Origin: an uncultured Algibacter sp.
GTDB taxonomy: Bacteria > Bacteroidota > Bacteroidia > Flavobacteriales > Flavobacteriaceae
NCBI GenBank assembly: GCA_947502405.1
Contig: CANMZT010000010.1
Coordinates: forward strand, 62,001-126,000
Length of the DNA: 64,000 nucleotides
Reading direction: 5' to 3'
Each line of letters starts with the position of its first letter. Position 1 is the stretch's first letter. The notes under the pieces are model-generated. The model worked only from the letters and a program-made list of their open reading frames with translations, searched no databases and was not told where the DNA came from. This document shows positions 43,893-52,809 of this stretch, in pieces. The position numbers and the translations under genes were made by a program.

Positions 43893-44514
43893 GTAATTGT
43901 TTAATTTTTTCTTGTAATTGTACGTTAGATTGATAAAACTTTGAAGCTATTAAATCTTCATAGGTGTCAATATCATTTAAAGTCTCTAAAGTAGTAAATG
44001 TAACTTGTTTTTTATTTAATTCTTGAAGTGTTTCCTCTAGTAAATGTGTTTGACTCCAAGGTTTGTTTTTAAAAACAAAGGTGTTCATTTTTGAGAGTCC
44101 AATTAAATAATAGCCACCATCTTCTGCGGGTCCAAAAACCATATCATTTTCTTTCAAAGCATCTAACCCTTTATTTATATGATTTGCAGTAATATCTGGT
44201 AAGTCTGAACCTATTAGAACAATACGCTCATAACCATCATCAAAACCTTTTTTGAAGGCGTTTTTCATGCGTTCTCCTAAATCTAGGCCTTGTTGTACTG
44301 CTTTATAATTGTTTTGCCATTTTGTTTCAACAATAGCATCAGAAAAATAAATACGCTTGTCTGCTAAAAGTTGTTCTGTGGCTTTTTCGGTAACTTTTAC
44401 AAGCTCGCTATAAACTTCAAAAGCACCTTGATTACCAATAGTTTTGGCAAGTCTGGTTTTTACTTTGCCGAGTTTTATGTTTTTTACAAAAACAATAACT
44501 AATGCTTTACTCAT
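43885..44514 (-). CDS. TIGR04282-type arsenosugar biosynthesis glycosyltransferase
   Basis: 209 residues with a nucleotide-transferase-like fold: V-F-V-K-N-I-K-L-G-K-V-K-T-R-L-A at the N-terminus and I-G-S-D-L-P-D-I plus G-P-A-E-D-G-G-Y-Y-L-I-G. This corresponds to the small glycosyltransferase/nucleotidyltransferase-like family found in arsenosugar clusters. It overlaps both neighbours by eight bases, so rhodanese, this gene and PNP are translationally coupled. The exact sugar transferred is unknown. Confidence 0.85.
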   Translation of the reverse strand: MSKALVIVFVKNIKLGKVKTRLAKTIGNQGAFEVYSELVKVTEKATEQLLADKRIYFSDAIVETKWQNNYKAVQQGLDLGERMKNAFKKGFDDGYERIVLIGSDLPDITANHINKGLDALKENDMVFGPAEDGGYYLIGLSKMNTFVFKNKPWSQTHLLEETLQELNKKQVTFTTLETLNDIDTYEDLIASKFYQSNVQLQEKIKQLHD

Positions 44515-45001
44515 ATACTTTTACGCCTTTTTTTAACCATTTGCTCCATGCTTTATTAAAGGTGTGAATGGAGTCTGTTGGCTGTTCTTGTAAATTTAAG
44601 ACTTCTAAATCATTATTTTTCCATTCAAAAATACCACCATATAAGTTGTAAACATTGGTATATCCGGCTTTTTTTAGCTTTTCTGCTACATCTTCAGAGC
44701 GAATACCTAAAGAGCAATACACTACTATTTTTGAGTCTTTATTTGGTAATTTAGGTTTAATGACTTCCAAGTTAAAAGAATCATAGCCCACACAAATGGC
44801 GTCTTTTAAATGACTTGTGTTAAACTCTTTTTGTTCTCTTGAATCTAGAAGAATAATATCTTCTTTCTTGGTTTTTAAATCTTCAACAGAGATGTAGGGA
44901 ATACTTTCTGTATTTTGCTGCTTCAATAATTTAGAAAGCTTTTTTTGAGCAAATCCTGAAATTGAAATCCCAATACAAATAAAGAATAATACCTTTTTCA
45001 T
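44507..45001 (-). CDS. Exported rhodanese-like protein
   Basis: 164 residues with a signal peptide (I-S-I-S-G-F-A-Q). The rhodanese domain has D-S-R-E-Q-K-E-F and the active-site loop V-Y-C-S-L-G-I-R-S with Cys96, then the final Y-N-L-Y-G-G-I-F-E-W. It could carry sulfur or bind thiol-reactive arsenic in the periplasm; neither is proven. It follows arsS by nine bases and overlaps the next gene by eight. Confidence 0.87.
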   Translation of the reverse strand: MKKVLFFICIGISISGFAQKKLSKLLKQQNTESIPYISVEDLKTKKEDIILLDSREQKEFNTSHLKDAICVGYDSFNLEVIKPKLPNKDSKIVVYCSLGIRSEDVAEKLKKAGYTNVYNLYGGIFEWKNNDLEVLNLQEQPTDSIHTFNKAWSKWLKKGVKVYE

Positions 45002-45010
45002 TTTATTGTT

Positions 45011-46066
45011 TTATGCTACTGTGCCTTGGCAACTACTTCCTGCACCTGCTGTACAGCCGTAACAATGTTGCGAAATAACGATATTTCTGCCTTCTAATAA
45101 ATCTTCGTTATATTCTGATATGTGTTTTACTTTGCTATTAACAGGAAGTTCAAGCATTTGATTAAAATCGCAATCAAATAAATAGCCATCCCAACTTACG
45201 GATAAAGTATTGGTGCACATAACGTTTTCAACGGCGGCAGGGTTGTAAGCTTCAACAAGGGCGTACATATAGTCTTCATAGTTTTCTGAGGCTATTAAAT
45301 AGTCTAGAAAACGAGAAATAGGTAAGTTTGTAATAGCAAACAAATTATGAAACTGAATATTGAAATCTTCCATTAGGGCTTTCTTGAAATCTTTTTCCAT
45401 AGACATTTGATCTCCTGGTAAAAAGGCTCCTGAAGGATTGTAAACCAAGTCTAGTCTTAAACTACTGTCTGGCATACCGTAACCTACAGCGTTTAATTCT
45501 TGTAATGCCTTTATTGACATATCAAAAACACCTTCTCCTCTTTGTTTATCTGTTTTTCCGCGTGTCCAATGTGGCATTGAACTAACCACATGTACATTGT
45601 GTTTTTTGAAAAACTCTGGTAAATCGTAATATTTTTTATTGGCTCTTATAATAGTTAGGTTAGAGCGTACTATAAAATCTTTAACCCCAGCTTTTGCAGC
45701 TTCTTCAACAAACCAACGGAAATCTGGATTCATCTCTGGAGCGCCTCCGGTTAAGTCTAAAGTGTGTGCGCCCGTATTCTTTATAACATCCAAACATTGC
45801 TGCATGGTTTCACGCGTCATGATTTCTTTTCGGTCTGGACCAGCATCCACATGGCAATGTTCGCAAACTTGATTACACATGTAGCCTACATTAATTTGTA
45901 GAATTTCTAATTTTTTTGCTTTAAGCGGAAATTGATTTGTTTCAGCAATTTTGTTTTTGAAAGTGGGTAATTCTCCGTTTTGGAAAATACCATTAGATAG
46001 AATTTCTAACTGCCTGTTGCTGTTTGCTAAGTCGCTTTCGCGTTTATGTAGAGACTTTGTTGCCAT
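45011..46066 (-). CDS. arsS: Arsenosugar biosynthesis radical SAM protein
   Basis: 351 residues with a radical SAM cluster motif C-N-Q-V-C-E-H-C (Cys64, 68, 71) and the D-L-T-G-G-A-P-E-M-N SAM-contact segment. The C-terminal domain ends with C-Y-G-C-T-A-G-A-G-S-S-C (Cys335, 338, 346), the second cysteine site of this family. ArsS attaches a 5'-deoxyadenosyl group to methylarsenic. Some relatives are selenoproteins; here the codons are ordinary Cys. It leads the coupled run arsS, rhodanese, GT, PNP, arsM. Confidence 0.88.
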   Translation of the reverse strand: MATKSLHKRESDLANSNRQLEILSNGIFQNGELPTFKNKIAETNQFPLKAKKLEILQINVGYMCNQVCEHCHVDAGPDRKEIMTRETMQQCLDVIKNTGAHTLDLTGGAPEMNPDFRWFVEEAAKAGVKDFIVRSNLTIIRANKKYYDLPEFFKKHNVHVVSSMPHWTRGKTDKQRGEGVFDMSIKALQELNAVGYGMPDSSLRLDLVYNPSGAFLPGDQMSMEKDFKKALMEDFNIQFHNLFAITNLPISRFLDYLIASENYEDYMYALVEAYNPAAVENVMCTNTLSVSWDGYLFDCDFNQMLELPVNSKVKHISEYNEDLLEGRNIVISQHCYGCTAGAGSSCQGTVA

Positions 46067-46119
46067 TAATTGTTTTTACTAATATTTAGTTCTTAAGGTA
46101 AATATTGAGTTCTGGTTTT

Positions 46120-46203
46120 GCGTTAGGGATTGAACGGTCTGTTTGAGCTCCCCGACCTTAGGAGGGAGCGAGTAGTGAAAGCCCGCCCCTTGTGGTAACG
46201 CCC
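46120..46203. repeat. Mosaic flavobacterial intergenic repeat, copy B
   Basis: Starts GCGTTAGGGATTGAACGGTC and ends with GCCCGCCCCTTGTGGTAACG-CCC, an imperfect terminal inverted repeat. It is shorter than copies A and C because the central AT-rich part is absent. It lies between arsS and the peroxidase-like gene. Confidence 0.65.
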
Positions 46204-46209
46204 AAAATA

Positions 46210-46545
46210 TTACCCATCTAATTTATTGACTTTATTCATCATTTGTACGCCATGTACCAAAGTTGCGCCGCTTTTTATGGCTGCACCTACATGTATGGCT
46301 TCCATCATTTCTTCTTTGGTTACGCCACGTTGCAGACCATCTTTTGTATATGCATCTATGCAGTAAGGACATTGTTCGGTATGAGCAACAGCTAGTGCTA
46401 TTAACGATTTTTCTCTTGCCGAAAGCGCGCCTTCTTCGAAAACTTTGCCGTAATAATCAAAGAATTTGTTACCTAATTCTTCACTCCATTCTGTTATTTT
46501 TCCAAACTTTCTTAAGTCGGCTGGATCGTAATATGTTTTTGACAT
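46210..46545 (-). CDS. Carboxymuconolactone decarboxylase/AhpD-like protein of the arsenosugar cluster
   Basis: 111 residues of the AhpD-like fold with the redox motif E-Q-C-P-Y-C-I-D-A-Y (Cys59, Cys62) and a neighbouring H-T-E. The short length and neighbourhood match the arsenosugar-associated peroxidase-like family. In other taxa such proteins may carry selenocysteine; here both residues are Cys codons. Probable role: thiol peroxidase or reductase protecting or serving arsenic chemistry, which is inference. It is the first gene of the minus-strand cluster, separated from arsS by repeat B. Confidence 0.85.
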   Translation of the reverse strand: MSKTYYDPADLRKFGKITEWSEELGNKFFDYYGKVFEEGALSAREKSLIALAVAHTEQCPYCIDAYTKDGLQRGVTKEEMMEAIHVGAAIKSGATLVHGVQMMNKVNKLDG

Positions 46546-46561
46546 TGAAAATATTTTTGTC

Positions 46562-46569
46562 TAAAGATA
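46562..46569 (-). promoter_or_regulatory. Near-consensus -7 element (TATCTTTA) of the arsenosugar operon
   Basis: The minus strand reads TATCTTTA about 17 bases before the start of the peroxidase-like gene, one base off TAnnTTTG. It is a candidate promoter for the cluster. Confidence 0.4.
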
Positions 46570-46684
46570 GAAATCTAATTTATTAAGTCGGAAGGTTTAA
46601 CGCAACTTAACAAAAATTGCCAAATAATATATTAAATGGCGATTTTTTATAAAGTAGATAATAGTTTATGGAGAAACTATATGT

Positions 46685-47827
46685 TTATTCTTTAATTAAA
46701 CTCCTTGAAATTACAATCTTTTGTATTTCAGAGGTGCCTTCGTAAATCTGTGTGATTTTTGCATCTCGCATAAGGCGTTCTACATGATATTCTTTAACAA
46801 ATCCGTTTCCACCGTGTATTTGAACCGCTTCCACGGTATGTTCCATGGCAACTTTTGAAGCATATAATTTAGCCATGGCACTAGACTTATCATAATTATT
46901 GCCTTGATCTTTATCCCATGCAGCTTTCATGACCATCATTCTTGCAGCTTCAATATCTGTGTACATGTCTGCTAATTTAAAAGCGATGGCTTGGTGGTTA
47001 CAAATTTCTGTTCCAAAAGCTTTTCGCTCTTTAGAGTATTTTAACGCCAATTCGTAAGCGCCAGAAGCTATACCTAAAGCTTGGGCTGCAATACCAATTC
47101 GCCCTCCAGAAAGTGTTTTCATAGCAAAACGAAATCCAGAACCGTTAACACCAATTCTATTTTCTTTAGGTACTTTTACATCGTTAAATTGTAGTGTATG
47201 CGTGTCGCTTCCACGGATTCCAAGTTTGTCTTCTTTTGGACCAACATCAAAACCTTTGGTGCCTTTTTCTACTATAAAAGCATTAATGCCATGAGATCCT
47301 TTGTCTCTATCTGTTTGGGCTATTACCAAATAAACATCAGCTCTACCACCACTTGTAATCCAGTTTTTTGTGCCGTTAATTAAATAATGGTCACCTTTAT
47401 CAATAGCTGTTGTTCGTTGTGATGTAGCATCACTACCAGCCTCTGGTTCGCTTAAACAAAAGGCGCCAACAAACTCACCTGTTGCTAATTTGGTTAAATA
47501 TTTTTGTTTTTGTTCTTCAGTTCCATAAGCTTCTAAGCCATAACAAACAAGTGAATTGTTAACAGAAACAATTACAGAAGCTGAAGCATCAATTTTTGAT
47601 AGTTCTTCCATAATGAGCACATACGAAATAGCATCCATACCACTTCCGCCATATTTGGGATCTACCATGATGCCCATAAATCCTAAATCTCCCATTTTCT
47701 TAACTAATTCCTTAGGAAAATGTTGTTTGTCATCACGCTCAATTACTCCAGGAAGTAATTCTGTTCTGGCAAAATCGCGAGCCGCATCGCGAATCATGAT
47801 ATGTTCTTCTGAAAGGCTAAAATTCAT
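46685..47827 (-). CDS. Acyl-CoA dehydrogenase
   Basis: 380 residues of the flavin-dependent acyl-CoA dehydrogenase family, normal length. Motifs: G-A-F-C-L-S-E-P-E-A-G-S-D (FAD/substrate), W-I-T-S-G, V-Q-I-H-G-G-N-G-F and the catalytic-base region I-Y-E-G-T-S-E-I-Q with Glu363, typical of short-chain and branched-chain enzymes. It oxidises acyl-CoA to enoyl-CoA, passing electrons to ETF. It is a single gene on the minus strand, divergent from anmK. Confidence 0.93.
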   Translation of the reverse strand: MNFSLSEEHIMIRDAARDFARTELLPGVIERDDKQHFPKELVKKMGDLGFMGIMVDPKYGGSGMDAISYVLIMEELSKIDASASVIVSVNNSLVCYGLEAYGTEEQKQKYLTKLATGEFVGAFCLSEPEAGSDATSQRTTAIDKGDHYLINGTKNWITSGGRADVYLVIAQTDRDKGSHGINAFIVEKGTKGFDVGPKEDKLGIRGSDTHTLQFNDVKVPKENRIGVNGSGFRFAMKTLSGGRIGIAAQALGIASGAYELALKYSKERKAFGTEICNHQAIAFKLADMYTDIEAARMMVMKAAWDKDQGNNYDKSSAMAKLYASKVAMEHTVEAVQIHGGNGFVKEYHVERLMRDAKITQIYEGTSEIQKIVISRSLIKE

Positions 47828-47866
47828 ATTTCGTAATTAAAATGTTGTTTTGGTAAAAAATGTTTA

Positions 47867-47874
47867 CAAATATA
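47867..47874 (-). promoter_or_regulatory. -7 element (TATATTTG, minus strand) of the acyl-CoA dehydrogenase gene
   Basis: The minus strand reads TATATTTG 39 bases before the start codon, a full match to TAnnTTTG. A clear -33 TTTG is not seen. Confidence 0.5.
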
Positions 47875-47966
47875 GCTTTTAATTGTGAATTCTTAAATAT
47901 CATGAGTTGAATTTCGTTTATGGAATTTTTTATAGTCTTACTTAAGATGATTACTTTTACTTTAAT

Positions 47967-49031
47967 ATGACGAAATCAGAGTATAAGGTAATAGGAGTGA
48001 TGTCTGGTACATCTTTAGATGGTGTAGATTTGGTATTGGTTAATTTTTTTAAGGATGTGTTTTGGGATTTTGAAATTGTATATGCCGAAACCATAAAATA
48101 TAGTCAAAAATGGTACGACATTTTAAAATCTTTAGTGACTTTTAAGTTGGAAAAATTACATGAAATAGATAATGATTATACTGAATATCTTGGTAACATC
48201 ATAAAAGATTTCATAGTTAAAAATAGAATAGATCATATTGATGCAGTTTGTTCTCATGGACACACCGCACTCCATCAACCAGAAAAACAATTAACTTATC
48301 AGATAGGAAATAAATCATCATTGGCTAAAATATTGAACGAAAAAGTAGTGTGTGATTTTAGAGTACAAGATGTTATTTTAGGAGGTCAAGGCGCGCCATT
48401 GGTGCCTGTAGGAGATGAATTATTATTTTCTGAATATGATTTTTGTTTGAATTTGGGAGGATTTGCTAATATTTCGATGGATTTAAATAATGAAAGAATT
48501 GCTTATGATATTTGTCCAGTTAACATTGTTTTAAACTATTATGTAAATAGTGTGGGTTTAGAGTATGATGACAAAGGGCAGCTAGCGTCAACGGGTAAAT
48601 TAAATATAAGTCTGCTAAATCAATTAAATAGTTTAGAGTTTTATAAAGAAACATATCCAAAATCGCTTGGTTTAGAGTGGGTTAATCAAAATGTCATTCC
48701 GCTAATTAATAGTTTCAATCTCGATATCAAGGATATTCTAAAAACGGTTATTGAGCATATTGGAATTCAGATTTCTTCCGAGATAAACAAAAAAAATAAA
48801 TCTTCGGTTTTGATAACAGGAGGAGGGGTTTATAATGATTACTTAGTTAATAGAATAAAGCATTATTCTCAAGGGAGAATAGTAATCCCCTCAAAAAGTA
48901 TTATAGAATTTAAGGAAGCACTCATTTTTGCTTTTCTGGGTGTGTTAAAACTTAGAAATGAGGTGAACTGCTTACAAAGTGTTACGGGGGCTTCAAAAAA
49001 TCATAGTTCAGGTAAAATATATCTACCTTAA
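47967..49031 (+). CDS. anmK: Anhydro-N-acetylmuramic acid kinase
   Basis: 354 residues of the ASKHA kinase family with the ATP-binding start I-G-V-M-S-G-T-S-L-D-G-V-D, G-G-Q-G-A-P-L-V-P-V-G-D, N-L-G-G-F-A-N-I-S and I-T-G-G-G-V-Y-N-D. AnmK phosphorylates and opens 1,6-anhydro-MurNAc to MurNAc-6-phosphate in cell-wall recycling. It is divergent from the acyl-CoA dehydrogenase gene. Confidence 0.92.
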   Translation: MTKSEYKVIGVMSGTSLDGVDLVLVNFFKDVFWDFEIVYAETIKYSQKWYDILKSLVTFKLEKLHEIDNDYTEYLGNIIKDFIVKNRIDHIDAVCSHGHTALHQPEKQLTYQIGNKSSLAKILNEKVVCDFRVQDVILGGQGAPLVPVGDELLFSEYDFCLNLGGFANISMDLNNERIAYDICPVNIVLNYYVNSVGLEYDDKGQLASTGKLNISLLNQLNSLEFYKETYPKSLGLEWVNQNVIPLINSFNLDIKDILKTVIEHIGIQISSEINKKNKSSVLITGGGVYNDYLVNRIKHYSQGRIVIPSKSIIEFKEALIFAFLGVLKLRNEVNCLQSVTGASKNHSSGKIYLP

Positions 49032-49071
49032 AATTCACAAAAAATTAATATTCTAAGGATTTTTTGTTTTT

Positions 49072-49079
49072 TATATTTG
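49072..49079 (+). promoter_or_regulatory. -7 element (TATATTTG) before the amino acid dehydrogenase gene
   Basis: TATATTTG matches TAnnTTTG, about 107 bases before the start codon, which implies a fairly long leader. No -33 with good spacing is seen. Confidence 0.45.
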
Positions 49080-49186
49080 TTACATTAACCTTTTAAATAT
49101 TTTTTCTATGACTCAATTATAACTTCACTTAGACTTACCTCTGGATAAATGATAAGAAAGCTATAAAAACGAATCTATTAGAAAAA

Positions 49187-50413
49187 ATGAAAGAATTATT
49201 AAAGAAATACGAAAATAAAGCGCCAGAAATTGTCTTTAACTGGAAAGACTCAGAAACAGAAGCTGAAGGTTGGGTAGTAATAAACTCTTTAAGAGGAGGA
49301 GCTGCAGGTGGAGGAACAAGAATGCGTAAAGGGCTTGATATGAATGAAGTTTTATCTTTAGCAAAAACTATGGAAATTAAATTTACGGTTTCTGGTCCTG
49401 CTATTGGTGGCGCTAAATCAGGTATTAATTTTGACCCAAAAGACCCAAGAAAGAAAGGTGTTTTAGAACGTTGGTATGCAGCAGTATCTCCTTTACTAAA
49501 AAGTTATTATGGTACAGGTGGCGATATGAATGTTGATGAAACACATGAAGTTATACCAATTACAGAGCAAAGTGGTGTTTGGCATCCGCAAGAAGGGGTT
49601 TTTAATGGGCATTTTAAACCAACAGAAGCCGATAAAATTAATAGAATAGGGCAGTTGCGCCAAGGCGTAATAAAAGTTATTGAAAATCCAGATTACTCTC
49701 CAGACGTCTCAAAAAAATATACTGTAGCTGATATGATTACAGGTTTTGGAGTCGCAGAAGCTGTAAAACAATACTATAATATTTATGGTGGTTCTGTAAA
49801 AGGTAAGAGAGCTGTTGTTCAAGGTTTTGGAAATGTTGGTGCAGCAGCCGCTTTTTATTTGTCTCAAATGGGAGCTAAAATTGTTGGAATTATTGATATT
49901 GGAGGAGGTGTTATAAATGAAGAAGGCTTTACTTTTGATGACATAAGTCATTTTTTTCTTGCTAAGAATGGTAATACCTTAGTGGCCGATAATTTAATTC
50001 CTTTTGAAGAAATAAATAAAAAGATTTGGGCATTAAAAACGGAAATTTTTGCGCCTTGTGCAGCATCACGATTAATAACTATTCATCAAATTGACGAAAT
50101 GATTGATAGTGGATTAGAAGTTATATCTTGTGGTGCTAATGTCCCTTTTGCTGATAGAGAGATTTTCTTTGGGCCAATCATGGAGCATACCGATTACAAA
50201 GTAAGTTTAATTCCAGATTTTATTTCAAATTGTGGAATGGCTAGAGTTTTTGCGTATTTCATGGAGCGTAAAGTGCAAATGACAGATGAAGCTATTTTTA
50301 ATGATACCTCAAATAGAATAAAAGATGCTTTGCAAAAAGTTTACAATAAAAATAAATCAAAAACAGAAATTAGTGCAACCGCATTTGAAATTGCACTTAA
50401 ACAACTAATTTAA
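49187..50413 (+). CDS. Glu/Leu/Phe/Val dehydrogenase family protein
   Basis: 408 residues. The dimerisation domain shows G-G-A-A-G-G-G-T-R-M-R and the catalytic segment P-A-I-G-G-A-K-S-G-I (Lys77), with G-T-G-G-D-M-N-V-D-E. The C-terminal NAD(P) domain has V-V-Q-G-F-G-N-V-G-A-A-A. It performs reversible oxidative deamination of an amino acid. The substrate is not set by sequence here; flavobacterial members are longer than leucine dehydrogenase and are often listed only as Glu/Leu/Phe/Val dehydrogenase. Followed after six bases by nhaD. Confidence 0.88.
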   Translation: MKELLKKYENKAPEIVFNWKDSETEAEGWVVINSLRGGAAGGGTRMRKGLDMNEVLSLAKTMEIKFTVSGPAIGGAKSGINFDPKDPRKKGVLERWYAAVSPLLKSYYGTGGDMNVDETHEVIPITEQSGVWHPQEGVFNGHFKPTEADKINRIGQLRQGVIKVIENPDYSPDVSKKYTVADMITGFGVAEAVKQYYNIYGGSVKGKRAVVQGFGNVGAAAAFYLSQMGAKIVGIIDIGGGVINEEGFTFDDISHFFLAKNGNTLVADNLIPFEEINKKIWALKTEIFAPCAASRLITIHQIDEMIDSGLEVISCGANVPFADREIFFGPIMEHTDYKVSLIPDFISNCGMARVFAYFMERKVQMTDEAIFNDTSNRIKDALQKVYNKNKSKTEISATAFEIALKQLI

Positions 50414-50419
50414 CCATAT

Positions 50420-51811
50420 ATGGAAACAGTAATTATTTTAGTATTTGTAATGGGCTATTTAGCCATTACCCTAGAGCATAGTATAAAAATTGATAAACTT
50501 ATACCAGCACTGGTCATGATGGCTATTTGTTGGGCTTTAATAGCTTTAGGTTTAGAAACTTTTTCACAGTGGTTTGATTCGGGAAAGCATGCATTATTAG
50601 AAAATTTTGGGCTGTTAGGGCATGAAGAAAAAATGCATATGATGGAAGAAACACTCTTACATCATTTAGGTAAGACCTCAGAGATACTAGTGTTTTTATT
50701 GGGCGCAATGACTATCGTTGAAATCATTGATTATTTTGATGGCTTTTCAACAATTAAAAACTTTATTAAAACTAAAAAGAAGACCAAAATTCTCTGGATA
50801 TTTGCTATTCTAGCATTCATTTTATCAGCAATTATAGATAACCTAACAGCTACAATTGTTTTAATCTCGATTCTACAAAAAATAGTAAAGGATAGAAATG
50901 TTCGTATTTGGTACGCAGGTTTAATTATCATTGCTGCTAATGCTGGTGGTGCTTGGTCGCCTATTGGAGATGTAACAACCACTATGCTATGGATTGGTAA
51001 AAAAGTTACAACAGGTCATTTAATTGGTTATTTATTAGTGCCTTCATTTTTATGTATGGCAGTTCCAACCCTGATTGCATCGTTTTTACCTGCTTTTAAA
51101 GGTGATCTAGAAATGGAAGAAACAGATGATAAATCCAAGTCAAGATTCAGTGGTACTATGCTTTATTTAGGTTTAGGAGCTATTGTTTTTGTGCCTATTT
51201 TCAAAATGGTTACACATTTGCCTCCTTATGTTGGTATGATGCTGTCTTTAGGAGTTGTAGCAACGTTTGCAGAAATATATAGTAGCTCCAAATTCAGTAT
51301 GTCTGGTCATGATTTTGAAGAAAGTGATGCACATGCGCACCACAGTCCAGTACATACTGCTTTGGCTAAAATAGAATTACCCAGCATACTATTTTTCTTA
51401 GGAATTTTAATGGCAGTAGCAGCTTTAGAGTCGTTAGGAATTTTATTCAATTTTGCCACATCATTACAAGATTCAATGCCACAATTAGGTACGGAGTTAC
51501 ATTCTGGAGGCGTGTCAGATTTAGTAGTTCTATTACTTGGGGTGGGTTCTGCTGTAATTGATAACGTACCACTAGTTGCAGCTAGTTTAGGGATGTTTTC
51601 AGAGCCAACCGATCACGAACTTTGGCATTTTATAGCCTTTTCAGCAGGAACAGGTGGTAGTATGTTAATCATCGGTTCTGCTGCCGGAGTTGTAGCTATG
51701 GGTATGGAAAAAATAGATTTCTTCTGGTACTTAAAAAAGATTGCTTGGTTAGCACTAGTAGGCTTTCTAGTAGGTTCAGCAGCATTTATGGTTACCAGAA
51801 CTATGTTTTAA
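50420..51811 (+). CDS. nhaD: NhaD-type sodium:proton antiporter
   Basis: 463 residues with about 12 membrane helices and the NhaD signatures A-N-A-G-G-A-W-S-P-I-G-D-V-T and V-I-D-N-V-P-L-V-A-A, plus I-I-D-N-L-T-A-T. It exports Na+ in exchange for protons, fitting a marine lifestyle. A loop with M-H-M-M-E-E-T-L-L-H-H and a His-rich stretch H-A-H-H-S-P-V-H lie on the same or opposite membrane sides. It is six bases after the amino acid dehydrogenase gene. Confidence 0.92.
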   Translation: METVIILVFVMGYLAITLEHSIKIDKLIPALVMMAICWALIALGLETFSQWFDSGKHALLENFGLLGHEEKMHMMEETLLHHLGKTSEILVFLLGAMTIVEIIDYFDGFSTIKNFIKTKKKTKILWIFAILAFILSAIIDNLTATIVLISILQKIVKDRNVRIWYAGLIIIAANAGGAWSPIGDVTTTMLWIGKKVTTGHLIGYLLVPSFLCMAVPTLIASFLPAFKGDLEMEETDDKSKSRFSGTMLYLGLGAIVFVPIFKMVTHLPPYVGMMLSLGVVATFAEIYSSSKFSMSGHDFEESDAHAHHSPVHTALAKIELPSILFFLGILMAVAALESLGILFNFATSLQDSMPQLGTELHSGGVSDLVVLLLGVGSAVIDNVPLVAASLGMFSEPTDHELWHFIAFSAGTGGSMLIIGSAAGVVAMGMEKIDFFWYLKKIAWLALVGFLVGSAAFMVTRTMF

Positions 51812-51830
51812 AATATAAATAAATGGTTTT

Positions 51831-51985
51831 GGGCGTTACCCAAGGGTCGGGCTTTACGCTATATCTTTTTTAACCTTATTGTAAGGAGTGGTTACCTAGT
51901 AATCCGCTAAAACTTAGTTATGCTTTTAATTCTTAGTATTAAAAAAAAGGATGCCGCTGCTCCCGATAGTTATCGGGACTAACCC
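51831..51985 (-). repeat. Mosaic flavobacterial intergenic repeat, copy C (inverted)
   Basis: Plus strand begins GGGCGTTACCCAAGGGTCGG and ends GGGACTAACCC, so it is copy A in reverse orientation with a different AT-rich core. It contains a perfect palindrome CCCGATA-GT-TATCGGG (51962-51977). The gap after it up to 52106 holds only the exbB promoter element. Confidence 0.65.
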
Positions 51986-52081
51986 AAAGGCAAACGTATA
52001 TTAAACACTTGTAATAACAGATAATGTTTATAGTATACATTAAAAAGAAACCACTATACTTTATTTAAAAAAGAAACGTTA

Positions 52082-52089
52082 TACATTTG
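52082..52089 (+). promoter_or_regulatory. -7 element (TACATTTG) before exbB
   Basis: TACATTTG matches TAnnTTTG, 17 bases before the exbB start codon. It probably drives exbB, exbD, tonB and folC as one transcript. Confidence 0.5.
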
Positions 52090-52106
52090 CAATAAATTAA
52101 TATTAT

Positions 52107-52808
52107 ATGCTAAGTACATTAATACAAAACGCACAAGAAGGTACAGAAGTACTAACTGATGATGAATCTGTAGAAAAAACACTCTCAATAATAGAGTTAA
52201 TTAGTAGCGGAGGTGTTGCTGGTCAAGTTATAATCGCCGTACTCTTCTTATTATTGGTAGGAGCCATTTATATTTACTTTGAACGTATTTTTGCCATTAA
52301 GGCAGCTTCAAAAGTTGATGCAAATTTTATGAATCAAATTAAAGACCATGTTAGTAATGGTAAAATTGATTCAGCTCAAATGTTGTGTGCTCAACAAAAT
52401 TCACCTGTATCAAGATTAATTGGAAAAGGAATTTCTAGAATAGGAAAACCACTTGCAGATATCAATACAGCCATAGAAAATGCAGGGCGCTTAGAAATTT
52501 ACGGATTGGAAAAAAACGTAAGTATTTTGGCTACTATTTCGGGCGCAGCCCCAATGATAGGATTCCTTGGTACGGTAATTGGAATGATATTAGCAATATT
52601 TGAATTAGCTAATGCAGGCGGAACTATCGAAATGGATGTTTTAGCAAGTGGATTATATACAGCAATGACAACTACTGTAGCGGGTTTAATTGTAGGTATT
52701 GTGGCTTATATGGCATACAACCATTTAGTTGTAAAAACCGATAAAGTGGTGTATCAAATGGAAGCCAATTCATTAGAATTTTTAGATCACTTAAACGAGC
52801 CTACGTAG
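52107..52808 (+). CDS. exbB: MotA/TolQ/ExbB proton channel family protein
   Basis: 233 residues with three membrane segments: one near residue 37-57 (V-I-I-A-V-L-F-L-L-L-V-G-A), and the typical pair around A-P-M-I-G-F-L-G-T-V-I-G-M and T-T-T-V-A-G-L-I-V-G-I. ExbB is the proton channel subunit that powers TonB-dependent outer-membrane transport. ExbD and TonB genes follow at one-base spacing, which sets ExbB apart from MotA and TolQ. Confidence 0.9.
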   Translation: MLSTLIQNAQEGTEVLTDDESVEKTLSIIELISSGGVAGQVIIAVLFLLLVGAIYIYFERIFAIKAASKVDANFMNQIKDHVSNGKIDSAQMLCAQQNSPVSRLIGKGISRIGKPLADINTAIENAGRLEIYGLEKNVSILATISGAAPMIGFLGTVIGMILAIFELANAGGTIEMDVLASGLYTAMTTTVAGLIVGIVAYMAYNHLVVKTDKVVYQMEANSLEFLDHLNEPT

Positions 52809-52809
52809 T

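Noticed and set aside
45011-46545. Selenocysteine in ArsS or the AhpD-like protein
   Set aside because: The relevant residues are encoded by normal Cys codons and neither frame contains an in-frame TGA.
49030-49071. Terminator after anmK
   Set aside because: ACAAAAAAT and ATTTTTTGT can pair, but the stem has almost no G-C pairs and a long loop, so it is not convincing.
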